A stretch of DNA of 64,000 bases from positions 530,918-594,917 of the forward strand of contig JAFLCG010000002.1 of the NCBI GenBank assembly GCA_017303635.1, read 5' to 3'. Of the stretch, positions 26,841-35,327 are shown in pieces (position 1 is the first letter of the stretch; every line of letters begins with the position of its first letter). A model generated the notes under the pieces. The model saw only the letters and a list, made by a program, of their open reading frames with translations, had not been told where the DNA came from and made no database searches. The position numbers and the translations under genes are program-made. The DNA is from Anaerolineae bacterium. GTDB taxonomy: Bacteria > Chloroflexota > Anaerolineae > Aggregatilineales > Phototrophicaceae.

Positions 26841-28091
26841 CTATTGAGTGGCAAGAATTTCGGTGAAGCGCTGTTGGGCAGTGGTCACTGCACCTTCAAC
26901 ATCACCCTGGAAGATCGCCTGCTGGAGCATCGCCAGCCACGGCCCGGTCGAGTCGTTATAAAGCTGGTTGTAGACGAAGCTGTAGGGGGTCTTACCCAGG
27001 GCCATTGCTTCGGCATTGGTAATCAGGCGCGTGTCTTCGCGGGAGAATTCATTGTCGGCCAGGTCGATGCGCAGCGGCAGTTGACCGCGCGAGGCGAACA
27101 TGGAGAGCTGAATCTCGTCCGAGAGCACCCATTCGATGAACTCGAAGGACTCGGCCACGCGGCTGGAGTTGGCGCTGATCGAGATGGTATCGCCACCGGC
27201 GAAGGAGGAGCGACCGCCCTCCGGGCCGGGCAGGAAGGTGACACCAAAATCAATATCCGGGTGATCGTTCTTCAGCACGCTGATAGCGAACGCGCCCGAT
27301 CCAACCATACCGATGTTGCCCGCGGTGAAGGCATTGAAGAAGTCCGTGCCGGTATCAGCCTGGGCGCTGGGGGGGATCAAACCTTCGTCCCACATCTTCT
27401 TGTAGAATTCGAGGGCAGCGCGCACTTCCGGCGAGTCGACCGTCGCGGTCAGGCCGTCCGGGGTCAGCAGATCCACACCGCTCGCCCAGATGTAGGGCAG
27501 GAAGGTGAAGGCGTTGCAACCGGGGCAGTTCCCGCTGAAGTAGAAGCCCCAGGTGTTCTCCCCCAGGCCGCGGATGGCAACGGCGGCATCGTACATTTCC
27601 TGCCAGGTGGTCGGCGGGGCTTCCGGATCGAGGCCAGCCTGCTCGAACAGACCCTTGTTGTAGATCAGCACCGAGCCTTCTGCCGCGAATGGCACCGCAT
27701 ACTTGCGGTCTTCATAGGTACCCAGGAACATGTGGGCCGGGATCAGTTGGTCAGCAAAGGGCAGGCCATCAACAAAGTCGGTGATGTCCGCCAGGCTGCC
27801 AGCACGGGCGAAGGCAGGCAGATAGATCAGGTCAATCGGCAGCAGATCCGGTGCTTCACCACCAGCAGCAGCCACGCCGACGCGGGTGACAAAGTCCGCC
27901 GCCGGGATGATGGTCAGGTCGATCTGGTTGGTATGGGAGGCATTCCACATATCGACCAGTTCACGCAAAAACGCCTGGTTGCTATCGCGCGACCACATGG
28001 TCAGCATGACGGGATCCTGGGCGCTGACGGGGACAAGGCTGACGGCGAGGATCGCCAGCAGCACGACCAGAAGAACCTTTACTCGTTTCAT
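26841..28091 (-). CDS. Sugar ABC transporter substrate-binding protein (CUT1), minus-arm importer
   Basis: 416 residues. Sec signal peptide ending Val-Ser-Ala-Gln-Asp (about residue 25), then VMLTMWSRDSNQAFLRELV. The family 1 solute-binding fold is supported by GGEAPDLLPIDLIYLPAFA, YAVPFAAEGSVLIYNKGLFEQAG and FTAGNIGMVGSGAFAISVL. A CPGC pair around residues 188-191 may form a disulfide. Only distantly similar to the binding protein of the plus arm, so the ligands probably differ; beta- or alpha-arabino-oligosaccharides are suggested by the GH127 and arabinanase genes downstream. Confidence 0.92.
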   Translation of the reverse strand: MKRVKVLLVVLLAILAVSLVPVSAQDPVMLTMWSRDSNQAFLRELVDMWNASHTNQIDLTIIPAADFVTRVGVAAAGGEAPDLLPIDLIYLPAFARAGSLADITDFVDGLPFADQLIPAHMFLGTYEDRKYAVPFAAEGSVLIYNKGLFEQAGLDPEAPPTTWQEMYDAAVAIRGLGENTWGFYFSGNCPGCNAFTFLPYIWASGVDLLTPDGLTATVDSPEVRAALEFYKKMWDEGLIPPSAQADTGTDFFNAFTAGNIGMVGSGAFAISVLKNDHPDIDFGVTFLPGPEGGRSSFAGGDTISISANSSRVAESFEFIEWVLSDEIQLSMFASRGQLPLRIDLADNEFSREDTRLITNAEAMALGKTPYSFVYNQLYNDSTGPWLAMLQQAIFQGDVEGAVTTAQQRFTEILATQ

Positions 28092-28161
28092 TCGGAAAAA
28101 CTCCTTCTACACTGTTGAAAACACTTTTCGTCAAACAGCGGGCCAAGCCCACTGGGATGAC

Positions 28162-29796
28162 CTATTTTCCAGCGACCGCCGCTTTACACAGCGCGATCAA
28201 TTCCTCCCGGTAATGAGTCACGGTGTCATCGGCAATGCCAATCGAGGGGATATGCCCCGGCGTGGCGGCCCCATCCCGCACATAGCGGAAGCCGCCCTCA
28301 TGCACCCCAGTGCTGACTGGCCCCGGTGCGCCTTCTGCCAGATGACCAAGGGCGCGTCCATAACGGGTGAGCAACTGCGGATAGATGAACTGGCGGTCGG
28401 TGCGTAACCAGCTCTGGTTGACCGGCATCAAGCCGAGGATGGCGTCATACCAGCCTTCTCCGGCGATCAGCAAATCCGGGAAGCGCGTGTGCAGTTCGCC
28501 GATCAACGCCTGATAACCGGCAATCAGGTTATGGCGCGGGTCATTGAACCAGCAGGCGGAGGTATCCAGGAAAACCCCCTGCACCCCGAAGTCCCGCACA
28601 ATGGCGCTGACCTGTTCCAGCAGATGATTCCGGAAGGTCGGTTCGCCGGGGTTTAGAAAGACCTGATCGTCTTCCCCGAAGCGGTCAGTATCCCAATCCG
28701 GGAAGTTGACGAAGGCGATGGCGCTGTTGGTGCGCGTCACAAACGTGGAGCGGCGGTAGTCCGGGTAGACCTGCACATTGGTGCCGTGCATCCCGAACAT
28801 GGGCATGAGCTTCACGCCCAGGCTGTTGGCGGTCGCCATCAAGCGGCGGAAACCGGCTTCGCCGCCCATCGCTTCACCCGGACGGTAGTGCGGGTAGGCA
28901 TAGTAGTAACGACCTTCAAAACCGGGGATATAACCCAAAATCTGCTCGCCGGGGACATGTTCGGTGATGAGCTTGAGCGTCTCCCCCATCTGGTCGAAGG
29001 TATTGAAGACATAACCCGTCCAGTGCTGCCCATGCAGGTTCAGAACCAACTTGATGTCTCGCATCCAGGCGGGGACATCCGAGCGGGTTTCCCAGGGTTG
29101 CAGGTGATAGGCCGACTCGATGAAAGCCAGATGGGCTTCAAAATCGGCATCGACGGCGGCCTGATTCGGCGTCACCAGCAGGCGGATCGGGCAGGTACGG
29201 ATGTGACTGCCCCAGCGCGCAGCGTCTTCTTCATAGATGACTTCGACGACAGGCTGTTCATCACTATAGGGGGGCAGATGCGTATACAACCGCTTGGCAC
29301 GGACTTCGGGATCCCGCAGGCTGACGACGATGTGCGGTTTGCCTTCGGTCTGGCCTGCACAGGCCCAGGGGGTCAACCACTCACGCCAGGGATAAGACCA
29401 ATTCATCGGCTTTTGGCGGCTCGGCACATACGGGCGGTCAGCGGTACTGGTCGCCTGCCACCAGCCTTCAGCGATGCTGTCGGCGGGCAAGCCCCACAGC
29501 AGCAACTTGACCACCTTGAGCGGCTCGGCGTGCTGCGCCTCAATTGTCCAGGCATAAGCGTCGCCATCCCGGTGAATCTGTACCTCGACTGTCCCGGCGC
29601 TTTTCTGCTGCTGCCCACCCCAGGCCAACCCATCACAGCGCAGGTGGAAACCCTCTTCACTCAGGACGACCTGGGACGGGTCCAACTGATACAGGTTATT
29701 CACCGTGAAGATCTGCAGCCCCCACCGCACGCCGGGCAGGCCAGGCAGATCGTAAAGCGGATCGCGGGGGTTATAGCTGAGTTCAAAGATGTCCAC
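28162..29796 (-). CDS. Uncharacterised cytoplasmic glycoside-hydrolase-like barrel protein
   Basis: 544 residues, GTG start with AAGGAG 5 nt upstream, no signal peptide. The N-terminal part (about 1-220) looks all-beta. The C-terminal part has a TIM-barrel look: LVLNLHGQHWTGYVFNTFDQM, LGVKLMPMFGMHGTNV, GVQGVFLDTSACWFNDPRHN and LLIAGEGWYD, with Asp in VFLDTS and Glu in AGEGWY at strand ends as candidate catalytic acids. This resembles retaining glycosidases and DUF6259-type proteins, but no named family was recognised with certainty. It lies between the LacI regulator (9 bp) and the binding-protein gene, so it probably acts on the imported sugar. Confidence 0.7.
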   Translation of the reverse strand: MDIFELSYNPRDPLYDLPGLPGVRWGLQIFTVNNLYQLDPSQVVLSEEGFHLRCDGLAWGGQQQKSAGTVEVQIHRDGDAYAWTIEAQHAEPLKVVKLLLWGLPADSIAEGWWQATSTADRPYVPSRQKPMNWSYPWREWLTPWACAGQTEGKPHIVVSLRDPEVRAKRLYTHLPPYSDEQPVVEVIYEEDAARWGSHIRTCPIRLLVTPNQAAVDADFEAHLAFIESAYHLQPWETRSDVPAWMRDIKLVLNLHGQHWTGYVFNTFDQMGETLKLITEHVPGEQILGYIPGFEGRYYYAYPHYRPGEAMGGEAGFRRLMATANSLGVKLMPMFGMHGTNVQVYPDYRRSTFVTRTNSAIAFVNFPDWDTDRFGEDDQVFLNPGEPTFRNHLLEQVSAIVRDFGVQGVFLDTSACWFNDPRHNLIAGYQALIGELHTRFPDLLIAGEGWYDAILGLMPVNQSWLRTDRQFIYPQLLTRYGRALGHLAEGAPGPVSTGVHEGGFRYVRDGAATPGHIPSIGIADDTVTHYREELIALCKAAVAGK

Positions 29797-29805
29797 CGTA
29801 ACTCC

Positions 29806-30840
29806 TTAAGCGGTCAAGCGAGTGGAAGCCCGTTGAATAAACTGGCAAGGAACGCGATGAATCTCCCCGGTTTGCTGCCCGGTCTGGATGGCCTGCAAGA
29901 GCAGTTCACCCGCCAACCGTCCCATCTCCACCAGCGGCAGCAGCACCGTCGTTAGAGGGGGTGTCTGGTGAGCAGCAAAGGCCCGATTGTCGAACCCCAC
30001 GATGGAAATATCATCCGGGACACGCAGACGGCGCTCCCGTAAGGCGCTCATCGCACCCACAGCCAGGCTATCGCTCATGCAAAAAAGTGCATCCGGCGGA
30101 TTCGGCTGGCTCATTAGTTCATGGGCCAGGGCATAGCCGCTGCTTTCATACCACTTACCGGCCCGGATCAAGGCCGGATCGAAAGGGATACCCGCCGCTT
30201 CCAGCGTTTGCCGGTAGCCCTTCAGCCGTTCATGGGTCGCTTCATAATTCGCCGGGCCATTGATGACGCCGATCCGCCGGTGTCCGCAGTCCAGCAAATG
30301 CTGGGTACCCATGACCGCCCCGCCAAAGTCATCGGGGATAATCGACGGCACCGCCAGCTCATGGGTGTACTGAAACAGGTAGACGACCGGGATATTGCCT
30401 ACGGGCAGCGCCGGGGCCGGGCGCTCGCCTACGCGAAAGCCATTCAGCAGGATGACCCCATCAATGTGTTTGTCCATCAGCACCAGCAGATGAGCGCGTT
30501 CCCGTTCGGCTTCGCCGTAACTGTTGCACAGGAAAACGCTAAACCCCTGCTGGGTCGCCACTTCTTCCACCCCGCGCATCATCGACATGGTAAAGACCCC
30601 TTCGAGGTCATTGGTGATGAGGCCGAGGGTTGAAGTACTTTTAATTTTCAGGCTACGGGCAATGCTGCTGGGGCGGTAGTTCAGCCGATCCATCGCCGCC
30701 CGCACCCGCGATTCCGTCTCCGCGCTGACGTAAGGGACGGCATTCAGCACTTTGGAGACCGTCGCCGGGGAAACCCCTGCTGCCAGCGCCACATCCTGGA
30801 TCGTAATTTTGGTGACCGGAGTCCGCTTCTTGTACTTCAA
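29806..30840 (-). CDS. LacI-family transcriptional regulator of the minus-arm operon
   Basis: 344 residues. HTH and hinge: TIQDVALAAGVSPATVSKVLN and YRPSSIARSLK, followed by an effector domain beginning TSTLGLITNDLEGVF. The start must be the TTG at 30840: no in-frame ATG or GTG lies before the HTH and a TAG stands in frame seven codons upstream. First gene of the operon, so it is autoregulated; a perfect palindromic operator lies 36 bp before the start. It probably senses arabinose or an arabino-oligosaccharide. Confidence 0.92.
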   Translation of the reverse strand: MKYKKRTPVTKITIQDVALAAGVSPATVSKVLNAVPYVSAETESRVRAAMDRLNYRPSSIARSLKIKSTSTLGLITNDLEGVFTMSMMRGVEEVATQQGFSVFLCNSYGEAERERAHLLVLMDKHIDGVILLNGFRVGERPAPALPVGNIPVVYLFQYTHELAVPSIIPDDFGGAVMGTQHLLDCGHRRIGVINGPANYEATHERLKGYRQTLEAAGIPFDPALIRAGKWYESSGYALAHELMSQPNPPDALFCMSDSLAVGAMSALRERRLRVPDDISIVGFDNRAFAAHQTPPLTTVLLPLVEMGRLAGELLLQAIQTGQQTGEIHRVPCQFIQRASTRLTA

Positions 30841-30875
30841 GAGAAACCACTTTGAAAGCTAAAAATAACATCATA

Positions 30876-30889
30876 GTAAATCGATTTAC
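30876..30889. promoter_or_regulatory. LacI-type operator
   Basis: GTAAATCGATTTAC is a perfect 14-bp palindrome with the central CG typical of LacI-family operators. It starts 4 bp after the -10 of the operon promoter and would cover the transcription start. Confidence 0.75.
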
Positions 30890-30893
30890 GGTC

Positions 30894-30921
30894 ATTATAA
30901 CGTGACGGCCTAGACTGTCAA
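30894..30921 (-). promoter_or_regulatory. Sigma-70-type promoter of the minus-arm arabinoside operon
   Basis: On the minus strand, -35 TTGACA (30921-30916), a 16-bp spacer and -10 TATAAT (30899-30894), both perfect consensus hexamers. The operator lies immediately downstream. Confidence 0.8.
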
Positions 30922-31173
30922 GCAGACCAACATCAAACGCCAGGACAAACCATCCAATTCTCGCCAAGCCCAGTCGGAGGGATACCATTCAACGGCCTGA
31001 CACAGGGCGCAGGAGTCGTCTGCCGCATTTGCAAAAGCCCCACTTCGCTTGAAGACCGGATCACACCCAGCAAACAGCATGCGTTTTGAGAGCATGATAC
31101 AAAACCCTAACGTACACGGGATGCCGGGATGTACTACAATCGTAGAGGTCTGGTCAAAATCCGGGATGTGTGC

Positions 31174-31965
31174 ATGAATCGACTTTACCTGCTGTTCCTT
31201 ACGCTGTTCACCCTGGCGGCTTGCACTGGCAATAGCACCCCCACGCAAACCATCGCCAGTGACCCCAGTGGCATTACCTGGGATCGCAATCCATCCACGT
31301 TGGTCTTTAGGGCCGACATCGTCGGCGGGACCACCGACCCGTTGATTACCCGCAGCGAAATCCCACCCTGCACCATTTACGGGGATAACCGGGTCGTCTG
31401 GACAAATCGCTTGAGCCAGTACAATCTGCAGGTACTGGAAGATCGGGCCAGCGATGAGGCCATCCGCAATTTTGTCCAGTTCATGGCCCTCAACCAGAGC
31501 TACTACAGTTATGCCGAACGGCGAGATAACCAACCCCTCACCGGCGCAGGCAGCCCGGTGGTGGAGACACTACTCCTGGCCGTCAGTGGTGATCCCCATT
31601 TGACCGATGCCTTCTCCGGTTGGTCACTGGATTACTACCAGCGCGTGATTGATAATTGCAAGGCGCTGGGGCTGGCTCCGGTGCTGGTGGAACCAACCGC
31701 AGGCTGGCTATCCGCCCAAGTCGTGCCGTATGATCCTTCGGTGCCGCAGATCTTCTGGGACGCGGCCGCCAATGGCTTGCGGCTGGCAGAAGTCGCCCAG
31801 GCAGCGGATCGCCGCTGGATTGCGGATCGAAACGTGCGGGTCATCTGGGCTATCCTGCGCGAGTCGCCATCGAATATCATCTTCAATGAAGACGGCAACA
31901 CCTACCGCCTTGCGCTGGAAGTTCCGAATATCACCCGCGAGTCACCGGCAGCGCCGCAGTCCTGA
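31174..31965 (+). CDS. Predicted lipoprotein of unknown function
   Basis: 263 residues from the ATG at 31174, chosen over an upstream frame extension because it starts a lipoprotein signal (LFTLAAC, lipid-carrying Cys17). The mature protein begins with a Thr/Ser-rich linker. A segment TRSEIPPCTIYGDNRVVWTN follows, then mixed alpha/beta sequence with an Arg/Asp-rich C-terminal part. No known domain recognised. It is divergent from the LacI operon and separated from the next gene by a short gap. Confidence 0.8.
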   Translation: MNRLYLLFLTLFTLAACTGNSTPTQTIASDPSGITWDRNPSTLVFRADIVGGTTDPLITRSEIPPCTIYGDNRVVWTNRLSQYNLQVLEDRASDEAIRNFVQFMALNQSYYSYAERRDNQPLTGAGSPVVETLLLAVSGDPHLTDAFSGWSLDYYQRVIDNCKALGLAPVLVEPTAGWLSAQVVPYDPSVPQIFWDAAANGLRLAEVAQAADRRWIADRNVRVIWAILRESPSNIIFNEDGNTYRLALEVPNITRESPAAPQS

Positions 31966-32052
31966 AGCGTAGCGCGTACCCCTTTGCAGTGTTGTAAGTA
32001 GAGGTTGTAAGTCAGAATGCAATTGATGGTTCGTGTAGGAAACTTCAAACCT

Positions 32053-32583
32053 ATGAGCAGTGAACTTGTGATGATCGCATTTCCGTCGCGGGCGGCGCTC
32101 ACCCGCGGCCTCGACCGGATCATGAAACTGGATTATGTCGAAGTCCGCCGGGCAGCCATCGTCGCCCGCGCGGCTACCGGTGAAACAGTCATTCTGGATG
32201 ACCATCTCAGTCCAAATCAGGGCAAGCTCATGGGCGGGACTTTGGGCGCTGCGATGGGCTTGCTGGGGATTGTCCAACTGGGGGCGCTGGCGCTGCCCGG
32301 CGTAGGCCCGATTGTCGCCCTGGGAGCCGGGGCGCTGGTCGGCGGTCTGGTCGGGCGGGTGACCGGACAGGTGGCCGTCAGTTACGCCGAGTTCGGCTTC
32401 AAGCGTGAGCACGTCGAAGAACTGGCCGCCCGCCTGAAGAATGATCAGCCGGCGTTGATCCTGGAAATCGAAGGTGCCGGGGAGATCGCCCAGCAATTGA
32501 ACCATGAGATGCAGTTCTTCGGCGGGAGCATCATTGAGCCCGCTATGGTGGTGCACAGCGCCCCGGCGACCCGCGGCAAATAA
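32053..32583 (+). CDS. DUF1269-type membrane protein
   Basis: 176 residues from the ATG at 32053 (MSSELVMIAFPS), which matches how the family begins; a frame start 12 codons earlier is possible. A ferredoxin-like N-terminal part is followed by a glycine-rich hydrophobic hairpin at about residues 58-108 (LMGGTLGAAMGLLG, VALGAGALVGGLVGRVTG) and a C-terminal domain where paired acidic residues alternate with helices. DUF1269 proteins are small membrane-associated proteins of unknown function. A clear terminator follows. Confidence 0.82.
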   Translation: MSSELVMIAFPSRAALTRGLDRIMKLDYVEVRRAAIVARAATGETVILDDHLSPNQGKLMGGTLGAAMGLLGIVQLGALALPGVGPIVALGAGALVGGLVGRVTGQVAVSYAEFGFKREHVEELAARLKNDQPALILEIEGAGEIAQQLNHEMQFFGGSIIEPAMVVHSAPATRGK

Positions 32584-32604
32584 AGTCCCGAGCTATTTAG
32601 TCAC

Positions 32605-32634
32605 AAAGGTGAGTCCCATACGCTCACCTTTTTT
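32605..32634 (+). terminator. Rho-independent terminator
   Basis: AAAGGTGAG (32605-32613) pairs with CTCACCTTT (32623-32631) around a 9-nt loop, with T-run to 32634; 22 bp after the DUF1269 stop. Confidence 0.85.
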
Positions 32635-32733
32635 GTTGTCCGGCAATGCAGCCTCAGTCTTAAGGAATTAACCTGCTAACCGATGCTAACGTAAGACATG
32701 TTCATGTTTCCGGTAGCATCGGAGTGGCGGGTG

Positions 32734-33468
32734 ATGAAACGTTTACCGCATTGGTGGTTCTATCTGCTGGGGCTAGGGCTGCTCATCAGTCAGATGGGAA
32801 TGACCACGCCCAGTCGAGCCGCGGCCCTCAGTTATGGCTGCAACTTCTATCAGAAAGACTTTCCGACCCAACAATTCGCCTGGATTTCACTTGGGCAAGT
32901 CAACATGGTGGCAGGCGAGGAACTGGTACTCCGTTTCCAATCCAGCCAGAATTATCCCGCCAATGAGGTCGAAGTTCGGTGGGGGGGAGTAATCCTTGGT
33001 CGGACAAGCGTGCCAGGGACACTGCGTATCCCGATTACGGTCGACGGCAGCTACACCCTGGTCTCTTTTGTCACAGACCCACAACCGTATGGCGAAGTCA
33101 TCATGGATGCGAGCTGCAGCAATCCATCCAATGTGCCGCCTCCATCGGTTGAGCCACCGAACATCGTTTGTGAATTACCCGGTCGGGAAAATGCCGCCAG
33201 TTGCGGGAGTTCCGTAGCCATTTTCCGGGATGGGGACAGCCTAGATATTTATGGTGTCAATCCCACCACGGGTGAAGGCGTGCTGGCCATCAGCTTCCTG
33301 CTGGCAGATATGCCAACAGCGCCGCCCGCTACCCATCAACTGCTTGCCAGTGGGGTCAACACAGCCACTGGGGCAAGCGTAGATCTCTACCTGCTGACGA
33401 CCGGCGAGCTTCAGGTCAATACCAGCAACCCGGATGGTTCCCCCTACGTCTACATCTGGAACCTGTAA
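32734..33468 (+). CDS. Secreted protein of unknown function
   Basis: 244 residues from the ATG at 32734 (preceded by GGAG), which gives a Sec signal peptide (WWFYLLGLGLLISQMG, cleavage near Ser-Arg-Ala-Ala). The mature region looks like a beta-sandwich (LVLRFQSSQNYPANEVEVRWGG), followed by a Pro-rich linker (NVPPPSVEPPNIVCELPG) and a second small beta domain. No family recognised. Followed by a hairpin terminator; it stands alone between terminators. Confidence 0.78.
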   Translation: MKRLPHWWFYLLGLGLLISQMGMTTPSRAAALSYGCNFYQKDFPTQQFAWISLGQVNMVAGEELVLRFQSSQNYPANEVEVRWGGVILGRTSVPGTLRIPITVDGSYTLVSFVTDPQPYGEVIMDASCSNPSNVPPPSVEPPNIVCELPGRENAASCGSSVAIFRDGDSLDIYGVNPTTGEGVLAISFLLADMPTAPPATHQLLASGVNTATGASVDLYLLTTGELQVNTSNPDGSPYVYIWNL

Positions 33469-33488
33469 GTCGAACGCACTGACCGTAA

Positions 33489-33525
33489 TGGGGCGAGTCA
33501 TGAGACCCGCCCCAGATAGGTTTTT
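33489..33525 (+). terminator. Rho-independent terminator
   Basis: TGGGGCG (33489-33495) pairs with CGCCCCA (33508-33514); a TTTTT run follows at 33521-33525. After the secreted-protein gene. The 266 bp from here to the TIR gene are AT-rich and show no gene. Confidence 0.6.
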
Positions 33526-33791
33526 ACACGCCAATTTAGCAATATGCTTGTGTAGGAACGCATAGTTATATTACCGCAATTTATTCTTTCCCCAATTGAC
33601 TAAAGTAGTGCAAGAGCCAGTTAAACACGAGGTTACACAATCAAAGATGTATGCTAAAAACGGGCAACTCGCCTTCGGCAATATTTGTTAGTAGGTCAAG
33701 TTGCATTCTCTTCATTAATTTGGTTGCTCAGCTTTGAAAAGCCCATCATAATGGCTTCAATAATCAGTAACAGCGAAACAAATGCCGTTTC

Positions 33792-35276
33792 ATGTCCACA
33801 TCGCATATCTTCATTAATTATCGTCGAGACGATAGTGGTCATGCAGCAGATCGCATCTACGACCGCTTGTGTCGAAAATTTAAGGAAGATGCAATATTCA
33901 TAGATGTTGAAGGAATACCGCCCGGTATAAAGTGGGAAGAACATCTAAGACAAAAAGTAAACGAATGTCGAGTGATGTTGGTAATAATAGGGTGGCGTTG
34001 GCTGAATGCACTTGATCCTAAAACAGGCGAACGGCGTTTAGATCAACCAAATGACTTTGTGAGATACGAGATTGAGGTCGCTATTGATCGAAATATACCC
34101 ATATATCCATTGTTCCTTGACGGTCTTTCTGCTTCTGATATTCCAGAGTCCCAATTGCCTAAATCCATCAAAGATCTAAAAGAATGGCAAGGTTTGCCGA
34201 TCAGACGAACACCTTATTTTGACACGGACATTGATTACTTGATTGAATGTATAGATAAGCTAGATGGTTTAGAAACAATTCGCGCAGAGCAAAGTACTAG
34301 TAACTCACCACAGAACCCGAAAAAAGTTGCGAATAATTACAGGCCGACGTTCTTGTCGCGGATTTCTCGTCAACTAGACTCGATTACAAATCGATTTTTA
34401 TCCATTCAGCAAACAGAAGAAGTCCAAATATATGGAGAAATAGAGCCCAGACCAGGAGACCGCTGGATTGATCCAAATGGAGAAACAATGGTATTTGTTC
34501 CCACTGGTCGGTTCTTGATGGGTAGCACAGACGAAGAGGCTCTACAAGATTATGAGCACATTGAGAAAGATTGTGGGGTTGGTGGATCGGATCGAATTCA
34601 GTTTCAAATACCTCAGCATGAGCAGTACATAAGCCAGAGCTTTTATCTTGACTTGAACCTCGTGACTAACGAAAGCTATGAAAGATTCGTCAATGATGGA
34701 GGATATGATAACTCAGATTACTGGACACAAACGGGATGGGCTTGGGTTAAGCGTAACAACAGATACAGGCCACGCGACTATCCTGGCTATATGCAAGCAA
34801 ATTCGCCAAGAGTGGGTGTGACATGGTATGAGGCATTTGCATATTGCCAATGGCGCGGAGGTCGTTTAGCTAATGAAGCTGAATGGGAATGGGCATCGAG
34901 AGGCCCCGAAAATTTACCATATCCGTGGGGACACACGTTTCGCACTCATGGATGGCTATATCAAACTTTGCCAGGTTTTGAAACATTGCCAGTGACGAAT
35001 AATCTGCGAAGAGAAGCCAGTTCTTGGCTAGGTATACATGACTTAAGTGGTAACGTGTGGGAATGGGTAAATAGTGAGTTTAGAACATATCCCTATTCGC
35101 AACATGACGGACGTGAAAATCAGGATAGTGGCTGGCGACCAAGAGTACTGCGTGGTGGAGCTTGGTGGGGCATTCCAAGAGTGACGCTTCGCACTGTACA
35201 TAGGCGATTCGCTTACTCGGATAAAGCAAACATGCTTATAGGTTTCCGTTGTGCTCGCACGTATATGAAACATTGA
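33792..35276 (+). CDS. TIR domain protein fused to formylglycine-generating-enzyme-like (SUMF1) domain
   Basis: 494 residues. Residues 1-140 form a TIR domain (HIFINYRRDDSGHAADRIYDRL, IFIDVEGIPPG, VMLVIIGWRWL); the conserved catalytic Glu of TIR NADases corresponds to Glu95 (or Glu93) in FVRYEIEVAI. A linker of about 80 residues follows. From about 225 it is an FGE-sulfatase domain (MVFVPTGRFLMGST, GVTWYEAFAYCQWRGGRLANEAEWEWASRG, GNVWEWV, LRGGAWWG, IGFRC). The paired cysteines that FGE needs for copper and substrate are absent (LRTVHRRF where active enzymes have a Cys-rich segment), so the fold may serve as a binding module. The gene has visibly lower GC than its neighbours (about 40-45% by eye), suggesting horizontal acquisition. 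An immune role, with TIR consuming NAD+ after FGE-fold sensing, is inference. Confidence 0.9.
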   Translation: MSTSHIFINYRRDDSGHAADRIYDRLCRKFKEDAIFIDVEGIPPGIKWEEHLRQKVNECRVMLVIIGWRWLNALDPKTGERRLDQPNDFVRYEIEVAIDRNIPIYPLFLDGLSASDIPESQLPKSIKDLKEWQGLPIRRTPYFDTDIDYLIECIDKLDGLETIRAEQSTSNSPQNPKKVANNYRPTFLSRISRQLDSITNRFLSIQQTEEVQIYGEIEPRPGDRWIDPNGETMVFVPTGRFLMGSTDEEALQDYEHIEKDCGVGGSDRIQFQIPQHEQYISQSFYLDLNLVTNESYERFVNDGGYDNSDYWTQTGWAWVKRNNRYRPRDYPGYMQANSPRVGVTWYEAFAYCQWRGGRLANEAEWEWASRGPENLPYPWGHTFRTHGWLYQTLPGFETLPVTNNLRREASSWLGIHDLSGNVWEWVNSEFRTYPYSQHDGRENQDSGWRPRVLRGGAWWGIPRVTLRTVHRRFAYSDKANMLIGFRCARTYMKH

Positions 35277-35306
35277 TAAGGGACAAGTCCTTAGGCCTGT
35301 CCCTTA
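35277..35306. terminator. Hairpin between convergent TIR-FGE and serpin genes
   Basis: TAAGGGACA (35277-35285) and TGTCCCTTA (35298-35306) pair perfectly around a 12-nt loop, directly after the TGA stop. There is no long U-run, so termination strength is uncertain. Confidence 0.55.
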
Positions 35307-35327
35307 CATCAGATTACCGAATGTCTA

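Noticed and set aside
35155..35270. Possible diversity-generating retroelement variable region at the end of the FGE domain
   Set aside because: No near-copy template repeat and no reverse transcriptase in the window, and no adenine-biased codon pattern was seen.
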